The notes: generated by a model not told the origin, from the letters alone. A DNA stretch of 64,000 nucleotides from Symbiodinium natans (GCA_905221605.1 CAJNDS010002156.1:370001-434000), one strand, 5' to 3'; numbered from the stretch's first letter, positions 11,577 through 25,178 are shown. Translations and numbers: made by a program.

Positions 11577-11911
11577 GGGGGAGGGGGAGGGTGGAGGGCG
11601 GGGGGGGAGAAGTGCAAAGGTGCGGAAGCCGCTGCCGTGGCCACTGGCGAGGTGGGTCGCGTAGCGTTACAATTGTCAATGTACTCCATGTACTCTTGAA
11701 CGCACTCTTTCCGTTTTTCGACTAGGTTGGACAGTGCTTCAGGCCCTACATAGGGTTGCCCAGACTCCGCACTTACAGGGTTCACGACCCCCAGGGAGGG
11801 CTTGAGTTCCTCTTCTTCCTCTCTTACAAGCATCATGGCTCCAGCAGAATGCCAACCGTGAGACACACTGAGTTCAGTGGAAAGACGAAGGTAAGAAGAG
11901 GGAGAGAGCAT
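11360..11911 (-). CDS. hypothetical proline-rich protein ORF ending inside a fold-back element
   Basis: Open frame of about 183 residues if started at the ATG at 11911; a second ATG pair is at 11836. I do not recognise a family. The N-terminal half is mixed and plausibly coding: an acidic stretch (VREEEEEL) followed by a helical segment with VEKRKECVQEYMEYIDNC. The middle is a pure proline tract derived from a C-rich low-complexity run on this strand. The tail is short and charged, and its stop codon is provided by the arm of the fold-back element at 11276-11382. It may be a single exon, a decayed gene or a chance ORF through low-complexity DNA. The mixed N-terminal composition is the only argument for coding. 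Confidence 0.3.
11500..11607. repeat. G-rich low-complexity tract
   Basis: Almost pure G with scattered A and C on the plus strand, including a run of about 27 G near 11548-11575. It has strong G-quadruplex potential and encodes polyglycine or polyproline in every ORF crossing it. Confidence 0.9.
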
Positions 11912-12387
11912 CTCCCTCTTCTTGTTGGACACAGATCCAGAAAGACGATTGCGAACACACAACCGAGCTACTACTCAAGTTCCCATGCATGGCTACAACT
12001 GTGAAGCTTTCTGCAGTTTCAACTCAGGTCCACAGTTTTGCTGGGAGGCCAGAGCCAGAACTGCCAGTAGAAGCAGGGAGTACTGCGCGCGTGCGCCAGT
12101 AGGGCCTGTGCTCGCAGCGACGCGAGGCGGTGCATTTGGGGCCCAGGGGATTGGGGGATGTCGGCTTGATCTCTAAAGTCGACCTGAGATTTCCAAACTT
12201 TGATTATCAAGACCATCGGGACTAGGTTGAACTTTGCTTGCGCTGAAAGCTTCGATGTCAGGTTCGGTTCATGAGCGCGGGCCACAACCCGGCTGTCACG
12301 CACGAAACCACAAAAAAGGGCAAGGCCACAACACGATCCCAAGAGCAGGCCATCCAAGAGCCCCTGCGCTGTGTCTTTCATCATTCA

Positions 12388-12514
12388 GGGTTTAGGGTTT
12401 AGGGTTTAGGGTTTAGGGTTTAGGGTTTAGGGTTTAGGGTTTAGGGTTTAGGGTTTAGGGTTTAGGGTTTAGGGTTTAGGGTTTAGGGTTTAGGGTTTAG
12501 GGTTTAGGGTTTAG
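12388..12514 (+). repeat. interstitial telomere array (TTTAGGG)n
   Basis: About 18 perfect units. Confidence 0.97.
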
Positions 12515-13797
12515 GATTCAGGCTTTAGGATTTCGCATCCTCAAGCGTCTTCAAGCATCCTCAAGCCTCCAAAATCCTGAACTCGTTTTTGAAGACTTCG
12601 AAAGCCCCTCTCAAGCAGCAAGCAGCTGAAGCGCTGCGTGTTGTACTTCAGTCCGCCGCAGAAGAAGCACATGCCTCAGAGCGCGAAGTCACAAGCCTCA
12701 AGACCCAACCCAAAATCCCAGAGCTCAAAAACATCTTAACAGCGACCCTGGGGGAGGGAGGGGAGCGGTTTTGGGGGAGCTCGATGCCTTCGTTTTGGGT
12801 TTCCGCAAGGGCAGGGCAAAAAGTAGTCGCAAAGCTGCGGGCTACGCCCGAGCGGGACCTCCAACGCTTTACATATTCAGCTTGATGTCCCTTAGCCACT
12901 GCATCCTCGACTCCTGAACTCACATCCTGTTTTGGTTTGCAACAAACCGCCATCAGCCTCTCCCGTCAAAATGCCCGTCAAAGGAATATGAATCGCCCCT
13001 TTGGTGGCTTAGACAGAACAGTGGGCACTGACCCACAAGGAATCTCAAGTCCACGGCCCATTGAATCATTGGGGGGTCATCCCTGTAACCCGCAGTCATT
13101 CTGCCAAGATTCCAAGCACCAGCAGCAAGTTCGACACAATACTCCCGACCAGGCTCCCCTTCACCACCTGTGCAGGAGTAGGTGTTTGCGTTCAAGGACA
13201 CCCAACCTGCCTAAGTCCTGCGGCGCTCTGTTGCATGTTGGTTTGCGATTGGATTTCGGCTGTTGTATGTTAAAAGGCCTGAGCACGCAATAATGATAAG
13301 TTGTGACAGTTGCAATGGTGCATGGGGGGCGGCCTACATGCTTTGAGACTACCCGTGGTAATAATTGAAAGCGACCATGGCAAAGGCGTGGCTGAGAGCT
13401 CCGGGCAGAATGTGTGAAGCCAGACTGTTCCCGGTTTCCTAGTTGTCCTATTTGGTTGGTTTCTTGGTTGTGCTTCTGCTTTACGCGCGGAGAAGTCTAA
13501 CACCTGGAGCTCATGGAAATTCAGGATTGATCCGCATCCCGCCCGTTCCGAAACCCTGCCGGAAATCCACACTCCTGCTGCAGCTAATCCTGAGCAATCT
13601 AGGTGCTGGAGACAAACGGTGCCAAAGCAGCTTGTAAAGAGTAGAGGGGTTCAGGCCGGGTACTCGGCCAGGGAGGAGAAAAATCAAATTGGTGAGGATG
13701 TTTAGGGCTTCGGCCTTGGGTTGAGAAGACTCAGGAGCGCCGGCATGCAGGGCGAAGGAACCAGAACCCCAAAATTCCCAAAGCCTGCGAGTGGGGA
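12515..13797. other. intergenic sequence, no confident gene
   Basis: A plus-strand open stretch at about 12592-12885 is compositionally protein-like (Ala/Glu/Lys-rich) but has no ATG at its start and no motif. The rest holds overlapping short ORFs only. Confidence 0.35.
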
Positions 13798-13911
13798 TAG
13801 GATTAGGGGGACCCCTTGGCGATGGAGACCCTCTGTGTAAGGTCCCTGCTTCAGAGGGCCAGAAGAGGGTTAAAAAGGGTGCCCGTGTAAGGGTCCCCCT
13901 GATCCTGCCTA
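13798..13911. mobile_element. fold-back element, family C
   Basis: The left arm TAGGATTAGGGGGACCCCTT is mirrored by the right arm AAGGGTCCCCCTGATCCTGC across about 114 bp of non-coding core. The structure is MITE-like. I see no second copy of this family in the window. Confidence 0.65.
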
Positions 13912-13979
13912 GGAAGGAGGGGCTTTGACATGGTTTGACCTCCTGTTCTGCTTTACGAGTCCGTCTTTCACCTACTGGC

Positions 13980-14013
13980 CCTAAACCCTAAACCCTAAAC
14001 CCTAAACCCTAAA
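13980..14013 (-). repeat. short telomere array (CCCTAAA)n
   Basis: About five units. Confidence 0.93.
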
Positions 14014-14143
14014 ACGCAGAGTTTGACAGACCCAGGGTTGGCTCACTCTGAAAGCCCTGCCTCGGTCAGGCCCTTTTGCAATGCGAAGATTGCCTGAGCT
14101 GCAGCGTTCACGCGAACCCACCCACCCCCCCCCCCCCCCCCGT

Positions 14144-14237
14144 GGGTTTAGGGTTTAGGTTTAGGGCTTAGGGTTTAGGGTTTAGGGTTTAGGGTTTAGG
14201 GTTTAGGGTTTAGGGTTTAGGGTTTAGGGTTTAGGGT
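14144..14237 (+). repeat. interstitial telomere array (TTTAGGG)n
   Basis: About 13 units, immediately preceded by a run of about 17 C. Confidence 0.96.
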
Positions 14238-14363
14238 ACCACACAGAGTGTCACTTAACATTCAGACATACTGCAGATGAACCTGAGGCTTCGCCCTCGG
14301 TCCAGCCCGACACTCAAGAGCCTTAACATGAAGGGCTGAGGGCTTGGGCCTTCAGTGCTGTTT

Positions 14364-14560
14364 TTAGGGTTTAGGGTTTAGGGTTTAGGTTTAGGGTTTA
14401 GGGTTTAGGGTTTAGGGTTTAGGGTTTAGGGTTTAGGGTTTAGGGTTTAGGGTTTAGGGTTTAGGGTTTTAGGGTTTAGGGTTTAGGGTTTAGGGTTTAG
14501 GGTTTAGGGTTTAGGGTTTAGGGTTTAGGGTTTAGGGTTTAGGGTTTAGGGTTTAGGGTT
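14364..14560 (+). repeat. long telomere array (TTTAGGG)n
   Basis: About 28 units with two single-base length variants. Confidence 0.97.
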
Positions 14561-14994
14561 CAGAATGTTGAGGGCTTTGCGGGTTCTTTGGAACGCGTAG
14601 AGGGGCAAGTTTACACCCACATGGAACATCGCTAGGGCTTTGAAAGGCTTACACGGCTCAGAGGTCAAGAAGACCCTGTGCAGGGCCTTCACGGCATATG
14701 GTGAAGAATGGTTTGCGGATGCTTGCGGGGGGCCATGTCTCTCCGTTAAAAAGCAAATTCCGCACCGCATGATCTGCCACGCTTTCAATGCTTTCAAAGC
14801 AGGCAGCATGGGTGCCTCTCAAAGAAAAACTAAGCATTGCTGCGCTGGTGGCTGAATGTGAACAAAACGGCGTCCCAAATGAATATCCCTCAGCCGTGCA
14901 CCTTGTGTGCCCACTTTCGACCGACTCGAACCCAGTTTGAAGCCGCTGAAGCTCGACATGCCAAGAACCCTACAAGGCCCTGCAAAAGGCCCTA

Positions 14995-16209
<1,215 letters not shown>

Positions 16210-16367
16210 GCGAATATATCCCATTCAGAAAAGCCTGGCAAAGAACTACTCTGGGAGGACACTCTGCAGTTGCGCGAGCCCCATTCACACGAGCAGTATC
16301 AAGCAGTCATCAGACAAAGAAGCTGGGTGATGGATCATTGTGCTGCCGTTTGCCTGCAGAGTTCCTC

Positions 16368-16488
16368 CCTAAACCCTAAACCCTATAAACCCTAAACCCT
16401 AAGCCCTAAGCCCTCCCTAAACCCTAAACCCTAAACCCTAAACCGTAAACCGTAAACCCTAAACCCTAAACCCTAAACCCTAAACCCT
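16368..16488 (-). repeat. interstitial telomere array (CCCTAAA)n
   Basis: About 17 units with CCCTAAG, CCCTATAAA and CCGTAAA variants. Confidence 0.94.
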
Positions 16489-16574
16489 TTCAGGCTGACT
16501 TCAGCATGGCCGCAGCTTCGCCAAGGGAACAATGGCCAAGAAGCCTTTGGGTCGCTGAGGGATTAGGATTTAAG

Positions 16575-16655
16575 GTTTAGGGTTTAGGGTTTAGGGTTTA
16601 GGGTTTAGGGTTTAGGGTTTAGGGTTTGGGGTTTGGGGTTTCGGGTTTAGGGTTT
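16575..16655 (+). repeat. interstitial telomere array (TTTAGGG)n
   Basis: About 11 units with GGGG and TTTCGGG variants at the right end. Confidence 0.94.
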
Positions 16656-17152
16656 TCAACATTTCTGCATCGAGGAGTTCTGGAACGAAGGGCATCACGT
16701 AAAGAATATTGTATGCGTGTTACGTTCTCTCCCGTTAATAATAATTCGCGCATGCATTGCGTTCCTTTGCAATTATTATTACATTGAGTTCTCTTCACCC
16801 TTGTCATGTATTCACTCCCGGGCACATAATAAAAACTAAATAAGCCCGGGAAACAAGACAATAATAGTATTATAACGGGGGCTATTTAATAAGTCCTGTA
16901 AAAGCCCCCATAATTCAAATATTCAATTCGTTCATTCGGGCGTGCAGTAAAATCCTTTGTTTCACGCCAAACTTCGTTCATTGAATTCATGCATTTCGTG
17001 CACTTCACTTCTTTCGTTTACAAATGCTCTACGTAATAATAGTATGAATGAGCCCCAAACAGCCACCAAGCCCGTGCCCTTGGAGTTTGGAAAGGCTTGG
17101 TGCCGCTTTCTGTGGGGGGCTTGCCCTGTATCGTCCCACATGCCATGTTAAG

Positions 17153-17189
17153 CCCTAAACCCTAAACCCTAAACCCTAAACCCTAAGCC
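17153..17189 (-). repeat. short telomere array (CCCTAAA)n
   Basis: About five units. Confidence 0.93.
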
Positions 17190-17704
17190 CCCTTGAGGTG
17201 CTGTTCCGACGTGCTGTCCTATTGCCGATACCCAGCGGCCTTATGGTGGCGCGGTGTGCGGTCATGCCATCGTGGTGGAAAAGGGAACTCATAATATTGA
17301 CAATATGGGGTGGGGGGGAGGTTCTTAGACATACTACGCACTACTTGCTATCCTTTGGCTTCTCCATATGGGATGGCTTAAGAACGTGTGCTAGTGTGAG
17401 CAGGTGTCTCACCAACAGTTATAGTTCCTTTGCAAGCTTTCTTGAAGTGGCACAAAGAAGCAAACAAAAATGCCATGCTCAAATTCAGAAAGTGGGTGTG
17501 AGTGTGTGCGTGAGAGGAAGAGAGAGAATGTGTCCAACCAAGGGCTATAAGAAAGCCTTCAGAAGCGTCTCTTGGACGAATTACTGCACTAATAGCAAAT
17601 AGCGAAGACATGCAGTGAATGTAGCGCATCGCTTTGGAATGTCATGGACGTGGCTTTGCGCTTGGTCTGCCCCACTCGGAAGAACCGGCAGCCCTGAACC
17701 CAAG
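17190..17704. other. intergenic sequence, no confident gene
   Basis: A plus-strand ORF of 134 residues (17198-17602) overlaps a minus-strand ORF. Neither shows a motif. Confidence 0.35.
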
Positions 17705-17947
17705 CGGCCCTAAAGCCGACTCCTAAAGTTCCTAAAGCCCTAAAGACCCTAAAGACCCTAAAGACCCTAAAGACCCTCAAGACCCTCAAGACCCTAAAGA
17801 CCCTAAAGACCCTAAAGACCCTAAAGACCCTAAAGACCCCAAACTCTAAACCCTAAACCCCAAACCCCAAACCCTAACCCCGAAACCCTAAACCCTAAAC
17901 CCCAAACCCCAAACCCCAAACCCTAAACCCCAAACCCTAAACCCTAA
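17705..17947 (-). repeat. telomere-type array with a 9-bp CCCTAAAGA block
   Basis: The first half (about 17735-17838) is a tandem of the nonamer CCCTAAAGA, about 12 copies, a heptamer with an inserted GA. The second half is CCCTAAA/CCCCAAA mixed heptamers. Confidence 0.93.
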
Positions 17948-18051
17948 AGCCTGTTCTGTGCGCAAATCGGGGGGCACAGGAGAAACGTGGTCACCTGACC
18001 CCAGCCCAAGGACTCTGAGGCGAGGCCCAGGGGAGTGAAGACCAGCATCAC

Positions 18052-18187
18052 CTGGGGTTTGGGGTTTAGGGTTTAGGGTTTAGGGTTTAGGGTTTAGGGT
18101 TTTAGGGTTTAGGGTTTAGGGTTTAGGGTTTAGGGTTTAGGGTTTAGGGTTTAGGCTTTAGGGTTTAGGGTTTAGGGTTTAGGGTTC
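18052..18187 (+). repeat. interstitial telomere array (TTTAGGG)n
   Basis: About 19 units with few variants. Confidence 0.96.
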
Positions 18188-18715
18188 GGGACCTTCGGGA
18201 CGCTAGGGCGCTATCAAACTTAAATGGGCTTGACGTTTGTGCTCGTTCTCTTATTATTTTGAAAACCAATGTAAGCATGAGACTTTGATGGGGTCGTTTG
18301 TGATGGGCAAGGGTTGAAGCTAGACCAGTTGGAGTCGACAGTCGAGTCAGGAAACGCCAAGAACTGTCCAGAGTTTAGGGCTGAGCAGGGCAATAAGCCA
18401 TCGACGCCCTCAATCCTAAAACCTGCGGACCCTGAAACTCCATGAACAATGCAGACTTCGTGTGTACAAAGCGACTGGGAATGCAGCATGCCTTCCTGCT
18501 ACTACCTCAGCAACAAGTTTGTCTCCCAAGCAAACCATCGCCTGAATTGCTGGATCCCATGCAACTCTACAAGCCCGAACCAGCGATGCACGTTCAGTGG
18601 TGATCCAAAGATGATGTCCTTCAGTCCCGCCAGGTCCTCATGCTGCCAACATCGGAACACATCATAGAAGCTGTGGTTGTATCTACATCTAGGCAAACGT
18701 TTTGATATTCCTCTA
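18188..18715. other. intergenic sequence, no confident gene
   Basis: Short overlapping ORFs on both strands; no motif recognised. Confidence 0.35.
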
Positions 18716-18733
18716 GTAGTAGTCGTAGTAGTC

Positions 18734-18785
<52 letters not shown>

Positions 18786-18821
18786 GAGTAGCAGTAGCAG
18801 TAGCAGTAGCAGTAGTAGTAG

Positions 18822-18861
<40 letters not shown>

Positions 18862-18902
18862 AGTTGTAGTTGTAGTTGTTGCAGTAGCAGTAGCAGTAGC
18901 AG
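18716..18902. repeat. compound TAG/GCAGTA/TTG trinucleotide microsatellite
   Basis: Successive blocks of GTA, then GCAGTA, then TTG, then GTAGTT and GCAGTA units over about 187 bp. ORFs through it encode polyvaline, polyleucine or polyglutamine and are artefacts. Confidence 0.95.
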
Positions 18903-19484
18903 CAGCTCAAAGCTCATTCGATTTTGAGCGGGCGTGTACTACTCTGGATTTACCGCACGCTGGTAGCTGTTGAATCATCCACAACGGTTGGCCGTTAGGA
19001 GCTGATAAAGGGTACGTGCAGCTTTTTGAAACTTGCGAGGGGGAGCAAACCCCGCGCTGCTGCACACACTACCTGATTTTGAAGGAAGTCAGCGCACACC
19101 TAATCTTGAAGAAAGTCTGCGACAATCTCAAAGCACCTATTTGAAACTCCACACCACTGTGCAAACTCGTACCTTATTCGAAAGCTATTTTGGGTTGGAG
19201 ACGCTATCCTGCAGGCACTCTTTCAACACACTTAAACAGCCTTGCAATGACACACGATGCGGCAACGACGGCTTTTGGGGCTTGAGGACTCAGATGTTTT
19301 TGCTCAGCAATCGTCTGCCGAAGCATGTCCTCCAGCACATCCCGAGAGTCCCACAGCACCAAAGCAACTTAACCGCACAGGTCCCAAACAAATCCCTAAA
19401 CCCGAACTCCTTGTCCAAGTTGAACCATTCCTGCAGGGAAGGGTGCTGGAAGCCCCATAGAGGGCTAAACCACGTGGGGGTAGT
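18903..19484. other. intergenic sequence; doubtful ORF
   Basis: A plus-strand ORF at 19033-19503 runs into the telomere array and ends in its LNPKP-type translation. I see no domain in it. Confidence 0.3.
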
Positions 19485-19517
19485 CCTAAACCCTAAACCC
19501 TAAACCCTAAACCCGAA
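19485..19517 (-). repeat. short telomere array (CCCTAAA)n
   Basis: About four to five units. Confidence 0.92.
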
Positions 19518-19624
19518 ACGTAGGGGTCTAGGATTTGGAAGTTGTGGCTTCAAGGTTTGGGCCGAAGCTGCAGAGTTCGGCTTCCTGCTTCGGCCCAGGT
19601 GACCACAGCACATCATTGCGAAGA

Positions 19625-19787
19625 GGGTTTAGGGTTTGGGGTTTAGGGTTTCGGGTTTCGGGTTTCGGGTTTAGGGTTTGGGGTTTGGGGTTTCGGGTTT
19701 CGGGTTTAGGGTTTAGGGTTTAGGGTTTAGGGTTTAGGGTTTAGGGTTTAGGGTTTAGGGTTTAGGGTTTAGGGTTTAGGGTTTAGA
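19625..19787 (+). repeat. interstitial telomere array with TTTCGGG variants
   Basis: The left half alternates TTTAGGG with TTTCGGG and TTTGGGG; the right half is about 11 clean TTTAGGG units. Confidence 0.96.
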
Positions 19788-19907
19788 TCTGTTTTTCTTT
19801 TGGGGTGCCACGGTCTCCTGATCATCACCCTTCCGTTGCCCGTCCAAGACCCCAACATTCAAACTTCAGAGCCCTAAAACGCTGCAAGCCCTTAGTAATG
19901 CAGAAAC

Positions 19908-19962
19908 TAAACCCTAAACCCTAAACCCTAAACCCTAAACCCTAAACCCTAAACCCTAAACC
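19908..19962 (-). repeat. interstitial telomere array (CCCTAAA)n
   Basis: About eight units. Confidence 0.96.
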
Positions 19963-20424
19963 GCAAGACCCTCACAGAACCTCAAGAAGCCAGGCCTTTG
20001 CCTCTTAAACCCCCTTCTTACTCTTGTCTTTCTTTCAGCTCGCGTGCCTCAAGACCCTCATCGGACTTGGGCTTGCGGCGGATCCGGCCGGCGCGCACCT
20101 GCAGAAGATGTCGATTCAGGCGGCGCTGCTGAGGGGCTCATGGGGTGTCGGTCGGTTAAAGCACAGAGCCAAGGGTTGTTAAAAGTGAGTGGCCCGCATC
20201 TCGATCCTGCACATGAGCCCCAGAGCTGCTGAAATTGCCGGGGGCCTGAGAATCCCTCAAGACTCCCGAGACCCTCAGCTTTCTTGGGCGAGGCAGCAGG
20301 GGCGCTTCGCGCCTCAAGTACTTTGTTCTGCTGGCTGCGGCGGAGGACCTCAATGCCAAGGTCGGGGCATGATGATTAAGAGATTGGAAAAGCCTCAGAG
20401 TACAGCAGGGATGGTAGGGCTTAG

Positions 20425-20511
20425 ATCCTAAACCCTAAATCCTAAACCCTAAACCCTAAACCCTAAACACTAAACCCTAAACCCTAAACCCTAACCCGAA
20501 ACCCTAAACCC
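20425..20511 (-). repeat. interstitial telomere array (CCCTAAA)n
   Basis: About 12 units with several single-base variants. Confidence 0.94.
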
Positions 20512-22405
20512 ATTAGGAATCCCAAAGAAGGCATCCAAGCAGCTGCCGCGCGCACTCTCTGTCTGGCCTCACTTTGGTCAAGGTCAGCCAAGGCTGAGGC
20601 TGTCGGGTCTTGTCGGTGTCAAGCTGACGCCATGCTGGTCATGAGCTGCTCAAACAGAAAAGTGCCAAAACACATTTGGGGCCTACGGAACAGCACGAAG
20701 GTTTCGGGTTTCGTCAACGTTCCTGGTTCAATGTCGTGATGAAGAAGAGGGGTCCTGTAAGCCCTTTGCCCAGCTCCGCTGTGTTGTGCTTGCAACGTTG
20801 TTCGGGAAACAGTACATCACCCGCCACCAACCCGAGTCCTGGTCCAGCCCGATTGAGAAGCTTGGCTTTTAAGTGTCTTTCTTCCGTCCTTGTGACCTGA
20901 ATCCCCAAGCCGAAACACTCACGCAAACTCTCACACAAGGAGCTTTCGTCCACCAAGCAACGGCCGCCGCCAGCACCGTCGCAACGGCTGAGCAAATCCC
21001 AGCCAGAGACGAACCTTGAGACCTGCGACGAGCCGCTGGGGTGGCTGGAGCTGAGGGTCCGGAGGCCACCGTACGGCTCTCTGGTTGTCTGGTTGAAAGA
21101 TGCTTTTTAAAGTAGCGAGTGGTCTGAAGTCTTCAGCCCCAAAGCTTCATTGAAAGTGGGAGCTCGTGCTCATGTTAACGAAACAAACAGGGCTCTGAGT
21201 TAAAGCTTGGCTCTGCCTGAACTTGGGACATGCGCCGGCGATGTTTAAAGCAACATCAAAGGGGGCCCAGCCAACTGCATGAATCATGATGGCACATGGG
21301 CGCAACATACTCGGCGCATGCCGTACGCTGTGCTCCAACACCCGGGCCTCCTAGAACTACCATGTACACCTACCCAGCAAGACATTAAGGCCCTTACATG
21401 GGCCGGGGATATCGCTTTTTCTAGAGTTCCGGGGGCCGGGTGCAGGGCCGGGTCCAGGTCCGGAGGGAGGTGCCCAGAGACATGACAACCCAACTTGACA
21501 TCTTTCTTTGGGCCAAGGATGGAAGTTGGCAGCATGCCAAGTTACCCGGTTTGCTGTTCACTGCGCAATGATCACTCTCTGGAACTGATAAGGATTAGCA
21601 ATGCTCCTAAGGAACTTGGATTTTTTGCCTAACGGCAGAATGGGGGTGCGAAGCACTCTCCCGCTTTGGTGTCTGTAGCCTCCCAGAAAAAATTCTGCAA
21701 TAAGCAGAACAAAGACCCTGCAGTTGCAAAATCCACGAAACTCGACGTTTCAGCTGCAGTATAACAAAGTAAACCAGAACCTCTGGCCTCTAGAAGCCGC
21801 AAGCGTCAAGCGTCAAACGACTCACAACAATATAGAAGCCGCAAGGGTCAAACGATTCACAACAATACAGAACAACAACAAGCCCAGACAACGACCCGAT
21901 GCGAGAGAAACGCTGCTGATTGTGGGACTCAGCCTGAGTGCAAACTCCCCATCATGCTGCAAGAAGTCCCGTTCCGGCATCAAGAGGACCGTGAGTTCCA
22001 AACAATAACCCAACCATCTCCCGGACTTTCGGGGTTTTGCATCGACCCTGCCTTGCAGTCGGCTGTTGAGGTATTCCGTTGGCCGGCGCACGGGGCACCC
22101 CATGCGCCGGCTGCGTGGGGCCAGCCCCCAGAGCAGAGAAGGCAATCTCCATGGCTCTACTTTGCAGCGAGTTCTGAAACAAGAAACAGGAGGAATTGAG
22201 ATGACTGAGATCCGTGCCGCTGCAGCAGCCTCTCAACAAAACAGACGACTTGCCAGTGAGCAAAGAAGTCTCATGGTTCTCATAGGTTCACTTCAACGCT
22301 GTGAACCAAATGGCCTCGTCATGTCAGCAGGTTTGGTGAGACAAGGGCATGTTACGGCATGCTCAAGAAGTTCAATAGGCATCTTCAATATCTTGGAGAC
22401 CCCCT
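20512..22405. other. intergenic sequence, no confident gene
   Basis: About 1.9 kb without recognised repeats. Short ORFs on both strands, some compositionally protein-like, but none with a motif or extended coding pattern. Small exons of an intron-rich gene cannot be excluded. Confidence 0.35.
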
Positions 22406-22611
22406 AAGCCCCAAAACCCTAAACCCTAAACCCTAAAGACCCCGGAGTGGTCCTTTCGTCCCGTACGGCCACGGCAGCGTGTTGACGCGGGGGAAATATT
22501 CGGAGTCGATGTCCACCCGGTGAGGGGTCCAGAACCTTGTCGCATCTGTGTCTTTGTCCCTCTAGGCTTCATCATACCCTAAACCCGAAACCCGAAACCC
22601 TAAACCCTGAA
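22406..22611 (-). repeat. two short telomere arrays
   Basis: CCCTAAA runs at about 22406-22437 and 22577-22611, the second mixed with CCCGAAA. Confidence 0.9.
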
Positions 22612-23440
22612 CCCATTCTTCTTGCGGCAGGTGTGACAACTGGGCTCAAGAGCTAAGGCTGACTATGACAGCAATCATCCTGCTGGCTGGCGACGATGAT
22701 GACGATGACGATGAGTTCGGGGGCTCAGGGTGGGTGGCTCTGGTTAGACGCTGGAGATGCCAGGGGTAATGCCCTGCTCTCCAGAAGCAACACGCGTGGG
22801 GAATTCATCACATTGGGAACTCCCCGCAGAGATCTTGACTGCTTCCGCGTCCTGCTGAGCCAGCTTTACATCCTGTTCAGGCTGGCGCCAGCTTGAAGCC
22901 GGGGAAACACTTGCAGGAGTACCTTTATGAAACGCCCCCGCACTTCAGCTTCAAAGCCTCCCAGAATCCTATATGCAAGGCCCCAAGCTCAAACCCCAGC
23001 CACCAAGAACCTGCAAAAACAACAAGCAGAAAACCTGGCGCCATGCCTCCTTCTTCCTGAACCTGCAGCCTGTGAAAGCACTCCTACAGAAAAACACCAA
23101 ACAGCCCGCAACTGGCTCGGCCAAGCACCGCCAATAGTCGAAGAGGGGAATAGGATCATTCCTAGGTGCGGGTTAAAGCTCCCACACGATTTGGTTAGGC
23201 TGTGTTGAATTGAGTTGGGGCGCTGTGTGGTTCCGCAGCTTCAGGCGCAGCATTTATGCAAAGCCATCGGTCCAATCCAACCGGACCAGTAAAGGCACTG
23301 CTTGAAAAAGGGCTCCAGGATTAAGACGGTTCATTGAGGTTGCCGAAAAACTGCTGGGTTTGCGCGTCTTTCCTCCCACGTGACCAAGTCAGGTCAGAAA
23401 ACTGGGACTCAATTGTTGGCGGGTACAGCTTCAAGGGTGC
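22612..23440. other. intergenic sequence, no confident gene
   Basis: Contains a short GACGAT trinucleotide-like run near 22691-22712. ORFs lack motifs. Confidence 0.35.
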
Positions 23441-23519
23441 CCTAAACCCTAAACCCTAAACCCTAAACCCTAAACCCTAAACCCGAAACCCTAAACCCTA
23501 AACCCTAAACCCTAAACCT
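23441..23519 (-). repeat. interstitial telomere array (CCCTAAA)n
   Basis: About 11 units with one CCCGAAA. This is the last telomere array before a gap of almost 9 kb without any. Confidence 0.96.
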
Positions 23520-25088
23520 ATCTGCCGACAAGGCTCAAACTTTGCCAGTCCTTGGGTAAGAAGCCATCGGTCGGCATGGCTCGGCGGCGGCAGTTGTGAA
23601 AGCCAACTCCGACGTGCGCAAAGCCTTCTGCCAACTTTGGCCGGTGCTTGGGTAAGAGTAATCTAGGGGCCTCAGGAATTAGAACAGGGTTTGCGGGGTT
23701 ATGATGGTAGAATTACAAAGGGACCCTAAGGGGATACTATTCGTACTTCTTCCGAGCTGACTACAAGGCTGCTGAAAGAATGGACAGGGTGTACACCAAC
23801 GCATCTAATGACACGGGCTGTGGGGTGAGGCAAGCAAGGCTTTGGCTCGGGGCTGGTGCGAAAGTAAGTGTAAGAAGACCAATCTCGAGTAATCTCTAGC
23901 CTCTTGCCGATCTCAAGGTAGAGACATGTCAAGAGAATGGGGGGCAAAAAGACCACGGAGTGACAGGGACATCCATGGGTCCAGCTTGCACTATGCTGCT
24001 CTGGAATTTGAGCTTCAGATCTGATGCAAAGTACCAGCTCTCATTGACATGCAAACTGCAGGTCATGCAAAGCCATGCTCAAAATGAACCGCATTACTTT
24101 CCGAAGCTTGGGTCGACTGGGTGAGGAGTATCACTTGTACAGGTGCTACATTGGCCGACACTGGCTTGATCAGGTCTGCTAGGCATCCTGGTCCGATTAA
24201 GGGTGCCACTAGTTACGCTCTTCTATCGACATGGCTCGCACCTTGCTGCAACTGACGAGCTGAATTGCTAGCCACCAATCTCTTCACTTTTCTGGGCCTC
24301 TTCTTTGGTATAGCTAGATGTTAACGTGATGACACAATGCTTGCTCCCACATCGGCATGAAAATGTGATAGGGGCTCGGAATGCCGTCAAGCACTTCACG
24401 CAATATCTTAAATTTAGAGGGTGATGACACACCCGGCGCAGGTAGGTGCTTTTGGTATTCGAAATCAAAATCCTCCGATGCCTGAACCCCCATGGTGCTT
24501 TCTTTCAAACTGCTGACGCACATCATGTCTTCTTCTTTGCCTCAATCTCTTGCTCCACAGCCTCGCCATGGGGAAAGGATTGAGGTTGGCGTGGCACTCT
24601 GTTTTCCGTGGTCCTTCAACATGTCGCTTTGTGCACTACGCAGGCTTCATGCACGACAAAAAACATGTGGCAATGCTAACGGTTAGCAGCTAACCCTGAT
24701 TCAGGTCGCACGCCAGCGAGAAAGTCAAACCTCTGTAGCAGCACGCTTCTCCAATTTTCCCAGTTCAAAGGTTGCGAATGTCGCCCAAGCACCTTCCAAC
24801 CTCCGCCAAAACCCCGAAGCCCTGAACAGACGGCGGGCCTCGATCTTCTTCAGGAGATCTCTCCGTCGCCTGAGAAGCTGTGTCCAGGCATCGCCCAGGA
24901 GATTCATTCATCCACTTACCGGTTCGGATCTGATTTATCGTGTGCCTCTCGTGCTGGAGGGGCAAGGCACTGACTTGCAGCCATCCCCTCACTTGAATCC
25001 ATCTCGCCACCCCCAAGTAGTGCGAGCAGAGGGTGCGCCAGACGGTAGCAAGACGGTGGAACGTGGTCAACCAACCTTTTGGTCAACT
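23520..25088. other. intergenic sequence, doubtful short ORFs
   Basis: The minus-strand stretches 24314-24526 and 24725-24907 have protein-like composition (for example DFDFEYQKHLPAP and a basic amphipathic segment) but no recognised domain. They could be small exons. Confidence 0.3.
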
Positions 25089-25178
25089 TGTTCTTAAAAG
25101 GGAGTGAGGGAATGGGTACCCAATTTCATCCCTGGGTATGTAAAAGGCCCTAATTCCCTCATTCCCTGCTAAGAACCA
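25089..25178. mobile_element. fold-back element, family B copy 2
   Basis: The left arm TTCTTAAAAGGGAGTGAGGG pairs with the right arm CCCTCATTCCCTGCTAAGAA. Length is about 90 bp and the core is non-coding. It resembles the element at 9607-9682. Confidence 0.7.
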
